Assembly (NCBI GenBank): GCA_964452915.1
Contig: CAYVNW010000014.1
Span: 1 to 58,297 of the forward strand
Direction of reading: 5' to 3'
DNA: 58,297 bases
Source: Colivivens sp964452915
GTDB lineage: Bacteria > Bacteroidota > Bacteroidia > Bacteroidales > Bacteroidaceae
Positions 35,091 through 42,911 of the stretch are shown one piece after another. The translations under genes were made by a program, and so were the position numbers. Each line of letters starts with the position of its first letter. Position 1 is the stretch's first letter. The notes under the pieces are model-generated. The model did no database searches and was not told where the DNA came from. It saw only the letters and a program-made list of their open reading frames with translations.

Positions 35091-36206
35091 TTATTCATCA
35101 TACAGAATATATTTGTCAAGAACCCTGTTTGACCATTCATCATAAAGGTCAACAAGTTTTTCCGGCTGTGTACTGAACCACTTGTAGCCATTCCGTCTTT
35201 CATAATCGATGTCTTCCACACGTTTGCGTGGTATTCCGTCACGTCCGCAGAAAAGAGGCTCACCTGTTATCAGGTCATAAAATCTTGCCCACATAGCGGG
35301 AGCTCCCTCACGGTCCACAATTCTGTAGTCGGGTTTGCCCTCCTGATTAGTGTAGTGTTGGATTGCCTTATCTAAGATCTTATGGTTTTCATACCATCGT
35401 ATGGCACCGTCAATTGCAAGAATGACACTATCGGAAGGATTTTCGATTGAAAGCAACAGCTCCACGATTGCTACTGACTCTCCTGCCCCACAGTAAGAAG
35501 GCAGTTCATAAGCACGTCCCTGTGCCGGTTTCAATGTGTGCTCATCGTGTTGTTGGCACCACACAGTTGGTTGCCCGTCCGTCACTATCTGACATTTGAG
35601 TATGCAATCTATCCCCTTCTCATACGCTTGCAGACATCTGTCTCTAACGTCTTTCTTAAGCCACAGCATATCGTAAGGCTCATCATTGTGCCCCACTGAA
35701 AGCAAAAATTTCATCACACTGACCATGGCATTATCGTTAAACGTAATATGGTCAGAATAACTTCCTTCACCACGCGAAGGATAGAACTGTGGCCAGCCGC
35801 CATTGTCGTATTGCATATCCAACAGATAGTCGAGACCTTTCATGAATGCAATACGGTATTCTATTATATTTGTGTAATAGTACATCTTGGCAAGAAACTC
35901 CATTTCCTTGTAGGTTGCCCCATTGTCTATTGTCGATCCTATGCCTGTCTCCATACACTCTTTCATATAGACCGTATCAGGACCTAATCCCCAATCTTGA
36001 TTCTTTGCCCATCCGCCGCTCGGCATTTGGTATTTCACAATACTGTCAGCTACTGCCATCGCCTGCTTTGTGATAAACCACTCGTATTTGGTTTGTTTGT
36101 AAGCGTCACGCCACGAAATAGGTTCAAACGCCGTTGTGTCGACAGGTATTTGCGCACCAAGACCCATGGACGCAAAGAAGGAGAACATGAACAAAAGTTT
36201 TTTCAT
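35091..36206 (-). CDS. Pectate lyase, polysaccharide lyase family 10
   Basis: Secreted lyase that cleaves polygalacturonate by beta-elimination. Signal peptide MKKLLFMFSFFASMGLGAQ; then the PL10 hallmarks SGGWAKNQDWG, STIDNGATYKEMEFLAKM, MQYDNGGWPQFYPSRGEGSYSDHITFNDNAM and the C-terminal RDGIPRKRVEDIDYERRNGYKW. At 371 residues it is a single catalytic domain. Its start overlaps the stop of the flavoprotein gene (ATGA), and it is the last gene of an operon with uxaB, consistent with pectin breakdown to galacturonate and onward. Confidence 0.9.
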   Translation of the reverse strand: MKKLLFMFSFFASMGLGAQIPVDTTAFEPISWRDAYKQTKYEWFITKQAMAVADSIVKYQMPSGGWAKNQDWGLGPDTVYMKECMETGIGSTIDNGATYKEMEFLAKMYYYTNIIEYRIAFMKGLDYLLDMQYDNGGWPQFYPSRGEGSYSDHITFNDNAMVSVMKFLLSVGHNDEPYDMLWLKKDVRDRCLQAYEKGIDCILKCQIVTDGQPTVWCQQHDEHTLKPAQGRAYELPSYCGAGESVAIVELLLSIENPSDSVILAIDGAIRWYENHKILDKAIQHYTNQEGKPDYRIVDREGAPAMWARFYDLITGEPLFCGRDGIPRKRVEDIDYERRNGYKWFSTQPEKLVDLYDEWSNRVLDKYILYDE

Positions 36207-37336
36207 CCTAATTTGTATTTCAATATTATTTGAATGAAGCTTCGTAGTGAGGCATGTTCTATCTGACTGTCATAGAAGTACTTTATAAAGCCAGGATGTT
36301 TGCCTGCATTACGGAAGAAGTAGTTCAGCGCCCACTTCTTTTCAAGCAGTCCTTGATAGTAACCGCCTTTGTCGATGAGTTTTTGCAGGAACCGGACCTT
36401 TGTGTTGTAGGCGAGCGAAGGTGCATCCTCCTCTTTCACCGATTCGGCTGCAAATATCCCGCTTTGCAATGCATAGAAAATTCCCTCTCCTGTGAGAGGT
36501 TCAACAAGTCCGGCAGCATCCCCTACGAGCATGATATTGCCATAATAAGGATTCTTGATGTATTTTCCAATCGGAAGCATCGCCCCGTGTATCGGATATT
36601 TTTCTATATGTTTCAGTCCTATGTCGTGCAGGAACTGGGTAAACCGCTCATTGACATTGAAATTTGTATTCTCCAGTTTGACTGTACCCACACACACTTT
36701 GTCGCCTTTGTAAAACACCCACGCATAGCTGTTTGGCACGACTCCAAGATATACGTTCACTCCAGTAATGTCAAGGTCATCCCTTTCCACATTGATTTCC
36801 ACACAAAGAGGACACTTGCCTTTTGATTTGCATGATGTTGGGAATTGAGTACTCAGGAACTTCTCAACGGTACTGTTCGACCCGTCTGCGGCAATAAGGT
36901 AGGAATATTCGATTTCTCTATCGTGGAAGAGCGCTGCCTTTCGATAATAATCGAGCCCGATCAAAGTCTCACCTTCCAAAAACTGTCCGCCGAGACTTAC
37001 AAAATAGTTCACTAACCAAGCATCAAACTTAGGACGGTCAATAAGTGTTACAGGTTCTTGGGGTTGAAACGACACCAGCCGTTCCGTCCCTTTGTACAAT
37101 GTGACGGTATCTTCATGGCTCATCACACAGTCTGCCATACATGCTTCATACTTTTCATTGCCGAGAAGTACTTTCAAACATTGTTGCGACTTGTGTGTAA
37201 ACAAGCCTGCACAAAGTTTCTGCCTTGGCAGAGTCATTTTCTCCACCAGCATGCACTCCACACCCAATTGCTGTAGCCGGATTGCACAAGCCGCACCAGC
37301 CGGGCCAGCGCCCACTATCAGTGTATGTATCTTCAT
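36203..37336 (-). CDS. Geranylgeranyl reductase-family flavoprotein
   Basis: 377-residue FAD-dependent oxidoreductase. The Rossmann motif is GAGPAGAACAIRLQQLG at the N-terminus, followed by KLCAGLFT near 42 and the second FAD motif VGDAAGLVEPLTGEGIFYAL near 275. This layout fits the geranylgeranyl reductase/halogenase-like superfamily, whose members reduce isoprenoid double bonds or oxidise small molecules. It sits between uxaB and the PL10 lyase, which is unexpected for an isoprenoid enzyme. The substrate is open. Confidence 0.85.
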   Translation of the reverse strand: MKIHTLIVGAGPAGAACAIRLQQLGVECMLVEKMTLPRQKLCAGLFTHKSQQCLKVLLGNEKYEACMADCVMSHEDTVTLYKGTERLVSFQPQEPVTLIDRPKFDAWLVNYFVSLGGQFLEGETLIGLDYYRKAALFHDREIEYSYLIAADGSNSTVEKFLSTQFPTSCKSKGKCPLCVEINVERDDLDITGVNVYLGVVPNSYAWVFYKGDKVCVGTVKLENTNFNVNERFTQFLHDIGLKHIEKYPIHGAMLPIGKYIKNPYYGNIMLVGDAAGLVEPLTGEGIFYALQSGIFAAESVKEEDAPSLAYNTKVRFLQKLIDKGGYYQGLLEKKWALNYFFRNAGKHPGFIKYFYDSQIEHASLRSFIQIILKYKLG

Positions 37337-37376
37337 TTTATGTTGTTCAAATGCTCATACGTAATCGTGCAGCCAA

Positions 37377-38846
37377 TTAAAGTATAGTCTTCACTGCCTC
37401 AAGCATACCCATGGACTGTATTTTGTCGAGATCTTCCTTCACAAGTTGTGTAAGGCCAGGTATCTTGTTGAGGTCTTCATGCCATATCATTTCAGCGGCA
37501 AGCACACCCTCTGCCACCTTTTGTGTATCGTTTGTAGCCCAAAGGTCTTTCAGTAATTGTACGATTTCCGCAGCGTCATTAGGTGTTATGTCAGCTCCGT
37601 CACTGCGCTTGCCTCCTTTGTAGTATGTGATTATTGCCGCAAGTCCGAATACAAGTCCTTGTGGCAATTCTCCCTTACGCTCAAGATATGTCTTCAAACC
37701 AGGTAAATCACGGGTTTCATACTTAGGGAATGAATTGAGCATAATACTTGTGACTTGATGGTCTACATACGGATTGTTGAAGCGTTCAAGCACATCCGAC
37801 GCAAACTTCTGCAATTCATTCATCGGAAGGTTTAGTGTTTGCATAAGTTCATCAAATTGTACCTTGTGGATGTACTTTCCTACAACAGGATCGTTGCATG
37901 CGTCGCGTACTATATTTATGCCACTCAGATAGGCGACAGGGCTCAATACAGTATGTGGTCCGTTAAGCAGTGTAACTTTCCTCTCATGATATGGTTTTTC
38001 AGATTCCGTAATAAGCACATTAAGTCCTGCTTTCTCTGCCGGAAATTCTGACTTCAACTCCTCAACCGACATGTTCTCCGGTTTCTCTATCACCCATAAA
38101 TGGAACGCCTCACCCTGTACCACGAGGTTGTCTTCATAGCAGATTCTCTCTTGTATCTGCTTGATTTCCTTACGTGGAAATCCCGGTACGATCCGGTCTA
38201 CAAGGGTTGTACATACATAGCAGTAATTGGTGAACCACGACTTAAAACCTTCATAATCGGTTCCAAAGTCTTCTTTCCACAGCTCAATATATTTATATAT
38301 ACAGTCTTTCAAATGATGTCCGTTTAGGAAAATCAATTCACACGGCATAAGTATCAGTCCTTTATCTGCCGCCCCATCGAATGTCTTATACCGGCGGTAA
38401 AGCAATTGGGTCAGTTTGCCCGGGTACGAACTTGCAGGAGCGTCATTTAGCTTGCAAGTGTCATCAAATGCTATGCCTGCCTCAGTCGTGTTTGAAATAA
38501 CGAAGCGTATGTCCGGCTGGTCGGCTAAAGCCATAAATGCCTGATTTTGCGTATATGGATTCAATGCACGGCTTATAGAGTCAACACGAGTGATGGAATT
38601 GACAACCTCTCCATTCAATCTGCCTTGCAAGTTTACATGGTACATGCAATCTTGACCGTTCAGCCATTCAACCATTCCTTTTTCAATTGGCTGCACAACG
38701 ACTACACTTGAATTGAAGTCTGTCTTCTGATTCATGTTGTAAATAATCCAATCAACAAAACAGCGAAGAAAATTACCTTCACCAAACTGGATTATTCTCT
38801 CCGGAGCCTGACTTTTTGGCGCCGTCTGCTTGTTCAATGCTTTCAT
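37377..38846 (-). CDS. uxaB: Tagaturonate reductase (altronate oxidoreductase)
   Basis: NADH-dependent reduction of D-tagaturonate to D-altronate, the step before UxaA. The 489-residue polyol dehydrogenase shows the N-terminal ERIIQFGEGNFLRCFVDW nucleotide-binding region, VTLLNGPHTVLSPVAYLSG with the catalytic-lysine neighbourhood, and RFNNPYVDHQVTSIMLNS. It is the first gene of an operon with the flavoprotein and PL10 genes and has its own consensus promoter. Confidence 0.95.
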   Translation of the reverse strand: MKALNKQTAPKSQAPERIIQFGEGNFLRCFVDWIIYNMNQKTDFNSSVVVVQPIEKGMVEWLNGQDCMYHVNLQGRLNGEVVNSITRVDSISRALNPYTQNQAFMALADQPDIRFVISNTTEAGIAFDDTCKLNDAPASSYPGKLTQLLYRRYKTFDGAADKGLILMPCELIFLNGHHLKDCIYKYIELWKEDFGTDYEGFKSWFTNYCYVCTTLVDRIVPGFPRKEIKQIQERICYEDNLVVQGEAFHLWVIEKPENMSVEELKSEFPAEKAGLNVLITESEKPYHERKVTLLNGPHTVLSPVAYLSGINIVRDACNDPVVGKYIHKVQFDELMQTLNLPMNELQKFASDVLERFNNPYVDHQVTSIMLNSFPKYETRDLPGLKTYLERKGELPQGLVFGLAAIITYYKGGKRSDGADITPNDAAEIVQLLKDLWATNDTQKVAEGVLAAEMIWHEDLNKIPGLTQLVKEDLDKIQSMGMLEAVKTIL

Positions 38847-38883
38847 AACCGTTCTTTATTAACATCATGATATATTGTAGTCA

Positions 38884-38914
38884 CAAAATTAAGAATAATT
38901 TCTTATATGACAAA
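38884..38914 (-). promoter_or_regulatory. Promoter of the uxaB operon
   Basis: Minus strand TTTG (38911-38914), 19 nt, TAATTTTG (38884-38891), divergent from the methyltransferase promoter. Confidence 0.75.
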
Positions 38915-38955
38915 AATAAAAATGGAATCTGTCACTCTGGGACCGACTTTTTTCG

Positions 38956-38963
38956 TAACTTTG
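38956..38963 (+). promoter_or_regulatory. -7 box of the methyltransferase gene
   Basis: TAACTTTG only 8 nt before the chosen ATG at 38972, so the mRNA is predicted to be leaderless or nearly so. Confidence 0.5.
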
Positions 38964-38971
38964 TCCTTGAT

Positions 38972-39697
38972 ATGAGTTTAGGTACGTTCATATTCAAGCA
39001 GTTCAGTGTAAAACACGACAAGTGTGGCATGAAGGTGGGTACAGATGGTGTCATTCTCGGTGCGTGGGTTAAACCCATGAATAAGCAAAAGCCGGCAATG
39101 GTCCTTGATGTAGGCACCGGATGTGGACTCATCGCTATGATGATGGCACAACGAATGCCCGACTCTCATATCATGGCTATCGATATCGACCATCCATCTG
39201 TAGAACAGGCAAAGGAAAATGTTGCCTCATCTTCTTTTAGTAAACAAATCACTGTGCTGGAGGCTGACTTCAACCAATTTGCACAAGAGAGTTGTAAGGA
39301 TAAATACGATATCATTGTGAGCAATCCTCCGTTCTTTCAGGAAAGCACACACAGTGTGTCAGCCAGGATGGATACAGCCAAACACACCGGTTCGCTAAGT
39401 TTCAGCCAACTCATCACGGGGGTCCAACTGTTGCTCGCTGACGACGGACAGTTCTCTGTCATTATCCCCTACTCTGCTGCCAACGGCTTCATCGGACTGG
39501 CAGCTCAAAGTAATCTTTATTTAATGCGCCGGTGTGACATCAGAGGCAGTAGCCATAAACTATTTAAGCGTTCTGCATTAACTTTCAGCCACCAAATAAC
39601 AACGACAGATTATTCCAAACTCAGCATCCATCTCAATTCCGGAGGTTACACAGACGAATACAAGGCTCTAACCTCTGACTTCTATCTGGCATTCTGA
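38972..39697 (+). CDS. trmN6: tRNA1(Val) (adenine(37)-N6)-methyltransferase
   Basis: SAM-dependent methyltransferase modifying A37 of tRNA1(Val). The start MSLGTFIFKQFSVKHDKCGMKVGTDGVILGAW is typical. Motif I is LDVGTGCGLIAMMMA near residue 50, and the N6-adenine motif IVSNPPFF near residue 113. This start gives 241 residues, the normal size; the ORF reaches back to 38867 across the -7 box. It is monocistronic and convergent with the DUF3791 module. Confidence 0.92.
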   Translation: MSLGTFIFKQFSVKHDKCGMKVGTDGVILGAWVKPMNKQKPAMVLDVGTGCGLIAMMMAQRMPDSHIMAIDIDHPSVEQAKENVASSSFSKQITVLEADFNQFAQESCKDKYDIIVSNPPFFQESTHSVSARMDTAKHTGSLSFSQLITGVQLLLADDGQFSVIIPYSAANGFIGLAAQSNLYLMRRCDIRGSSHKLFKRSALTFSHQITTTDYSKLSIHLNSGGYTDEYKALTSDFYLAF

Positions 39698-39770
39698 AAT
39701 AAATAGTGATTGTATTGCTTTTAACAAATACTCTTGTCTAAAATTTCGGGAGTACCATACCTAAAACAAG

Positions 39771-39995
39771 CTATGCATTCTCCAGCTCCTGCATCACCTC
39801 GTCGACACAATATTCATCCCCCATGTTATGAAGATGAAACTGCAAGTCACACATATATTGATAAACATGGGTGGAATAGAATATCGTCAATGCCTTGTAC
39901 TCAGGAACAGACAGACGACGGGCAAGAATTGTAACAATCCTTGCAAACTTCATCTGCAAGATAGTCTTATTAATCAAAGGATTATCTTTAATCAT
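39771..39995 (-). CDS. DUF3791 protein, second copy
   Basis: 74 residues, all alpha-helical in appearance, with FARIVTILARRLSVPEYKALTIFYST and YQYMCDLQFHLHNMGDEYCVDEVM, matching small DUF3791 proteins that accompany DUF3990. It starts inside the stop of the DUF3990 reading frame (ATGA, 39992-39995). It is probably the antitoxin-like or partner subunit of an ART-type module. Confidence 0.75.
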   Translation of the reverse strand: MIKDNPLINKTILQMKFARIVTILARRLSVPEYKALTIFYSTHVYQYMCDLQFHLHNMGDEYCVDEVMQELENA

Positions 39996-40284
39996 ATTCT
40001 TTCAGCTCCTATGAACGTTAAATGGTTGTCTATAATCTTCTGATTCAAAATACATATTTGATTGTTGGGCTTATGATAGCTTAATCGTTGCAAAGCCTCG
40101 TCAGCGTTGATCAAACCTGCAGCATATAGCTCGACAGTATTAAAGACACGGTCGTTGGCAATGCCACCATTTATCATATCGTATGACTTCCAGAGTGACT
40201 CACCTCTTCTGTTACCGACCACAAAGTCAAGCCATTGGCGGTCATAAGCATTAAATGACAGAACACACCATGATAAACAGTCAT
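39992..40284 (-). pseudogene. DUF3990 gene with internal deletion and frameshift
   Basis: The 5' end overlaps the upstream DUF3791 stop as ATGA and encodes MTVYHG, the normal DUF3990 opening. It then joins, in the wrong frame, the family's C-terminal part: VLSFNAYDRQWLDFVVGNRRG, YDMINGGIANDRVFNTVELY and NQKIIDNHLTFIGAERI. From the ATG the reading frame ends after 38 residues. About 95 codons remain of a family I expect to be near 150-170, so some 60 central codons are lost. DUF3990 belongs to the ADP-ribosyltransferase-like clan. Confidence 0.75.
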
Positions 40285-40520
40285 TGCCTCTCCTCCTTTC
40301 CGAACATAGGGTTATGGCGACGGATATACGCCAGCACTTCGTCCACGATATAATCCTTGTCTTGTGTGTGAAGTGCCGTGAAACTGGGATAGAGGAAATC
40401 TTTGATGCCATTAGTCTTCATCAACTCATCCACCACATCCTTGCCGCTTATCTTCAGACGTTCTGCAATATTCTCAATGCAAAACACAGCAAACTCCGTC
40501 TGTCTTGCTTCGTCTGTCAT
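40281..40520 (-). CDS. DUF3791 protein, first copy
   Basis: 79 residues from MTDEARQTEFAVFC, with ENIAERLKISGKDVVDELMKTNGIKDFLYPSFTALHTQDKDYIVDEVLAYI, a clear DUF3791 pattern. The ORF runs to 40571, but the promoter -7 box at 40541 excludes the upstream Met. It is the first gene of the three-gene module and overlaps the broken DUF3990 by 4 nt. Confidence 0.8.
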   Translation of the reverse strand: MTDEARQTEFAVFCIENIAERLKISGKDVVDELMKTNGIKDFLYPSFTALHTQDKDYIVDEVLAYIRRHNPMFGKEERQ

Positions 40521-40540
40521 ATCAATTTTTCTCTTTGCCG

Positions 40541-40548
40541 CAAAGTTA
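40541..40548 (-). promoter_or_regulatory. -7 box of the DUF3791-DUF3990 operon
   Basis: Minus-strand TAACTTTG, 20 nt before the ATG at 40520; the -33 region has only TTGT. Confidence 0.6.
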
Positions 40549-40613
40549 CAAAATGTTTTATAAACACACAATAGTAACGATGATAAATGTCACAGGAAAA
40601 TGACAAACCCGTT

Positions 40614-41189
40614 TTATTTGACTCTTCCTCCTCCCACCCAGTGTTCACGATAATACTTGCTGTCAAGATTGTCGACAACCACACCTCGTGAACTGCTGGC
40701 ATGTATAAACTTATTGTCCTTCAAATAAATTCCCGCATGGTTGATATTCTGCTTGCGTACTTTCCCTGTTGTAGCAAAGAACACTAAGTCACCTGTTTTC
40801 AACTTGTGTTTATGCACCTTCTTGCAATCCTGTTCAAACTGCTCTATACTTCTGCGATGCAACTTCTTGCCATATACACTCAAATAGATTTGTGACGTCA
40901 GACCCGAACAATCTACTCCAGTGCGGTTGTTGCCTCCATGACGATAGGGTGTACCAACCCACTTTGCCGATTCTATCATTAAGTCTCTGTCATCATCGTA
41001 GTCTATATCTACGCCTAAAGCGATAGCGGCACGGGCCACTTCAAGCATGTCAATCCCTTTGTAATATACGGTAACGGTCTTGGAAGAATGGCACGATGCA
41101 AGCAGGCACACGACAGGCAGTAATAGTAGATAGCGCAAAAAGAAATTGCATCTACAACGGGACTCATGTGGTATATGCCGTTTTTCCAT
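40614..41189 (-). CDS. NlpC/P60 lipoprotein peptidase
   Basis: 191 residues. A basic N-terminus and hydrophobic segment lead to the lipobox LLASC. The NlpC/P60 domain carries the catalytic Cys in TGVDCSGLTSQIY, His in INHAGIYLKDN and the third residue in FIHASSSRGV. It probably cleaves peptidoglycan stem peptides (D-Glu to diamino acid) from an outer- or inner-membrane anchor. It has no obvious partner; the neighbours are the DUF3791 module and trxB. Confidence 0.9.
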   Translation of the reverse strand: MEKRHIPHESRCRCNFFLRYLLLLPVVCLLASCHSSKTVTVYYKGIDMLEVARAAIALGVDIDYDDDRDLMIESAKWVGTPYRHGGNNRTGVDCSGLTSQIYLSVYGKKLHRRSIEQFEQDCKKVHKHKLKTGDLVFFATTGKVRKQNINHAGIYLKDNKFIHASSSRGVVVDNLDSKYYREHWVGGGRVK

Positions 41190-41237
41190 GATCGACTACT
41201 TTAATTCTGGCAACTTTAGGGTATCTATTATATAAAA

Positions 41238-41272
41238 GGAGTCTGTGGCCTCTATCCGACCACTTAGACTCC
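41238..41272 (-). terminator. Terminator of the ftsK-lolA-trxB operon
   Basis: Minus strand GGAGTCT pairs with AGACTCC, with an inner GG/CC pairing, followed by TTTTAT. It lies 21 nt past the trxB stop. Confidence 0.8.
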
Positions 41273-41292
41273 GCATATCCATATTATGGAAT

Positions 41293-42225
41293 CTATTTTC
41301 CTCCTAAGTATTTTTCTGCTTCGATTGCAGCCTTACAGCCGGATCCGGCTGCGACTACAGCCTGCCGGTAGACAGGATCAGCCACATCACCAGCGGCAAA
41401 CACACCCGGAACATTAGTCCGTGGAGTGCCGTCGATAGTCTTGATGTAACCGACCTCGTCGGTTTCCACCCAAGGCTTGAACACATCAGAGTTTGGCTTA
41501 TGACCTATTGCAAGGAAGAAACCATCTATCGGCAAGTCGTAATGTGACTCGTCAGCTTCCCCCTTTCTGTGTACAAGATGAGCACCTTCTACTCCATTTT
41601 CTCCATACAGTCCTTCAGTATTGGTCTCATATAATATTTCTATCTTGTCGTTAGCCGCAACTCGGTCTTGCAACAATTTGCTCGCACGGAGATATGGCTT
41701 GCGTACAATAATATACACCTTTGAAGCGAGTCCTGCAAGATACAATGCCTCACCACAGGCTGTGTCTCCACCACCTACAACAGCAACCACTTTCTTGCGA
41801 TAGAAGAATCCGTCGCACGTTGCACATGCACTTACACCTTGTCCCATATACTTTTTCTCATCATCCAGACCAAGGAATTTTGCACTTGCACCGGTAGCAA
41901 TTATCACAGAGTCCGCCTCAACCTCACTGCCATCTTCAAACGTAAACATATACGGAGCCTTGCTCAAATCGCTCTTCACGCAGATGTGTTCCCGTATTTC
42001 AACACCGAACTTCTCAACTTGCTCGCGCATCAAGTCCATCAAATCCTGTCCTGACAATCCTTCAGGATGACCAGGAAAGTTCTCGACCATATCTGTTATG
42101 GTAAGTTGCCCACCAGGTTGTATGCCCTCATAAATAACAGGACTGAGATTTGCTCTGCTCGCATAGATTCCTGCCGTATAGCCTGCCGGACCAGAACCGA
42201 TAATCAAACATTTTATATGTTCCAT
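41293..42225 (-). CDS. trxB: Thioredoxin reductase
   Basis: FAD enzyme that reduces thioredoxin with NADPH. FAD motif GSGPAGYTAGIYASRA at the N-terminus, redox pair in CATCDGFF near residue 135, NADPH motif VVGGGDTACGEALYLA near 152, and the C-terminal VFAAGDVADPVYRQAVVAAGSGC. At 310 residues it is full length. It is the last gene of the ftsK-lolA-trxB run, an order common in Bacteroidales. Confidence 0.95.
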   Translation of the reverse strand: MEHIKCLIIGSGPAGYTAGIYASRANLSPVIYEGIQPGGQLTITDMVENFPGHPEGLSGQDLMDLMREQVEKFGVEIREHICVKSDLSKAPYMFTFEDGSEVEADSVIIATGASAKFLGLDDEKKYMGQGVSACATCDGFFYRKKVVAVVGGGDTACGEALYLAGLASKVYIIVRKPYLRASKLLQDRVAANDKIEILYETNTEGLYGENGVEGAHLVHRKGEADESHYDLPIDGFFLAIGHKPNSDVFKPWVETDEVGYIKTIDGTPRTNVPGVFAAGDVADPVYRQAVVAAGSGCKAAIEAEKYLGGK

Positions 42226-42256
42226 ACTTTCTTCGTTTCTTTCTATTTGTTTATTT

Positions 42257-42859
42257 TCATCTCAAATCAATGACCTCTGCTTTCGGGTATTTCTTTTTGT
42301 TGAACCTGAAGGCGGAGTCCGGTTGTTTTTTCCCTTTCTTAAAGGATATGACACTGATTTCCATGTCGCCTTTCTTCCCTCCCATCATTATATACTCGGG
42401 GTGATGGTCGAATTTGTTTATTCTGACGATAGCCTTCTTTATTGACGATTTGGAATTGTTCGCTGTTAGTACTATCTCATAATATGTCTTGGTGCTGGCT
42501 CCGAATTCCACATCATATCCCTTCTTGTAAATGTCGAGAAAAGCGTAAGGATTGATCTTTGCCAGTTGTGCGGCAGTTGGTGTTGTCACATTGACTTCTT
42601 CGTTTTCTTTTACATACGACCACATTGTCTTGCCATCGAACCAAGTGATGTGATTGGTCAGTGTAGTCTTGAATTTACTGCCTTGCAGCAATATGGTTCC
42701 TTTGTCCTTATCGCCTCCCATCATGATTTCGAATTGCACGGTCACACTTGGGCATTTCTTATACTCAGCGGCGGTCTTGTCGAGTACACTCTTAGCATCA
42801 GTCGCATTGACAGTCAATGCAACAAGTCCGCAGATAATGGTCAAAAGATATTTTCTCAT
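42257..42859 (-). CDS. LolA-like outer-membrane lipoprotein carrier
   Basis: 200 residues with signal peptide MRKYLLTIICGLVALTVNA. The mature part has the LolA/LolB-fold strands VTVQFEIMMGGDKDKGTILLQGSKF and ITWFDGKTMWSYVKENEEVNVTTP. It shuttles lipoproteins from LolCDE across the periplasm. It sits between ftsK and trxB. Confidence 0.88.
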   Translation of the reverse strand: MRKYLLTIICGLVALTVNATDAKSVLDKTAAEYKKCPSVTVQFEIMMGGDKDKGTILLQGSKFKTTLTNHITWFDGKTMWSYVKENEEVNVTTPTAAQLAKINPYAFLDIYKKGYDVEFGASTKTYYEIVLTANNSKSSIKKAIVRINKFDHHPEYIMMGGKKGDMEISVISFKKGKKQPDSAFRFNKKKYPKAEVIDLR

Positions 42860-42911
42860 AATTCAGGTATTTCAAATTTAATAATTAACATACAAAAGTC
42901 ATGCCAACACG

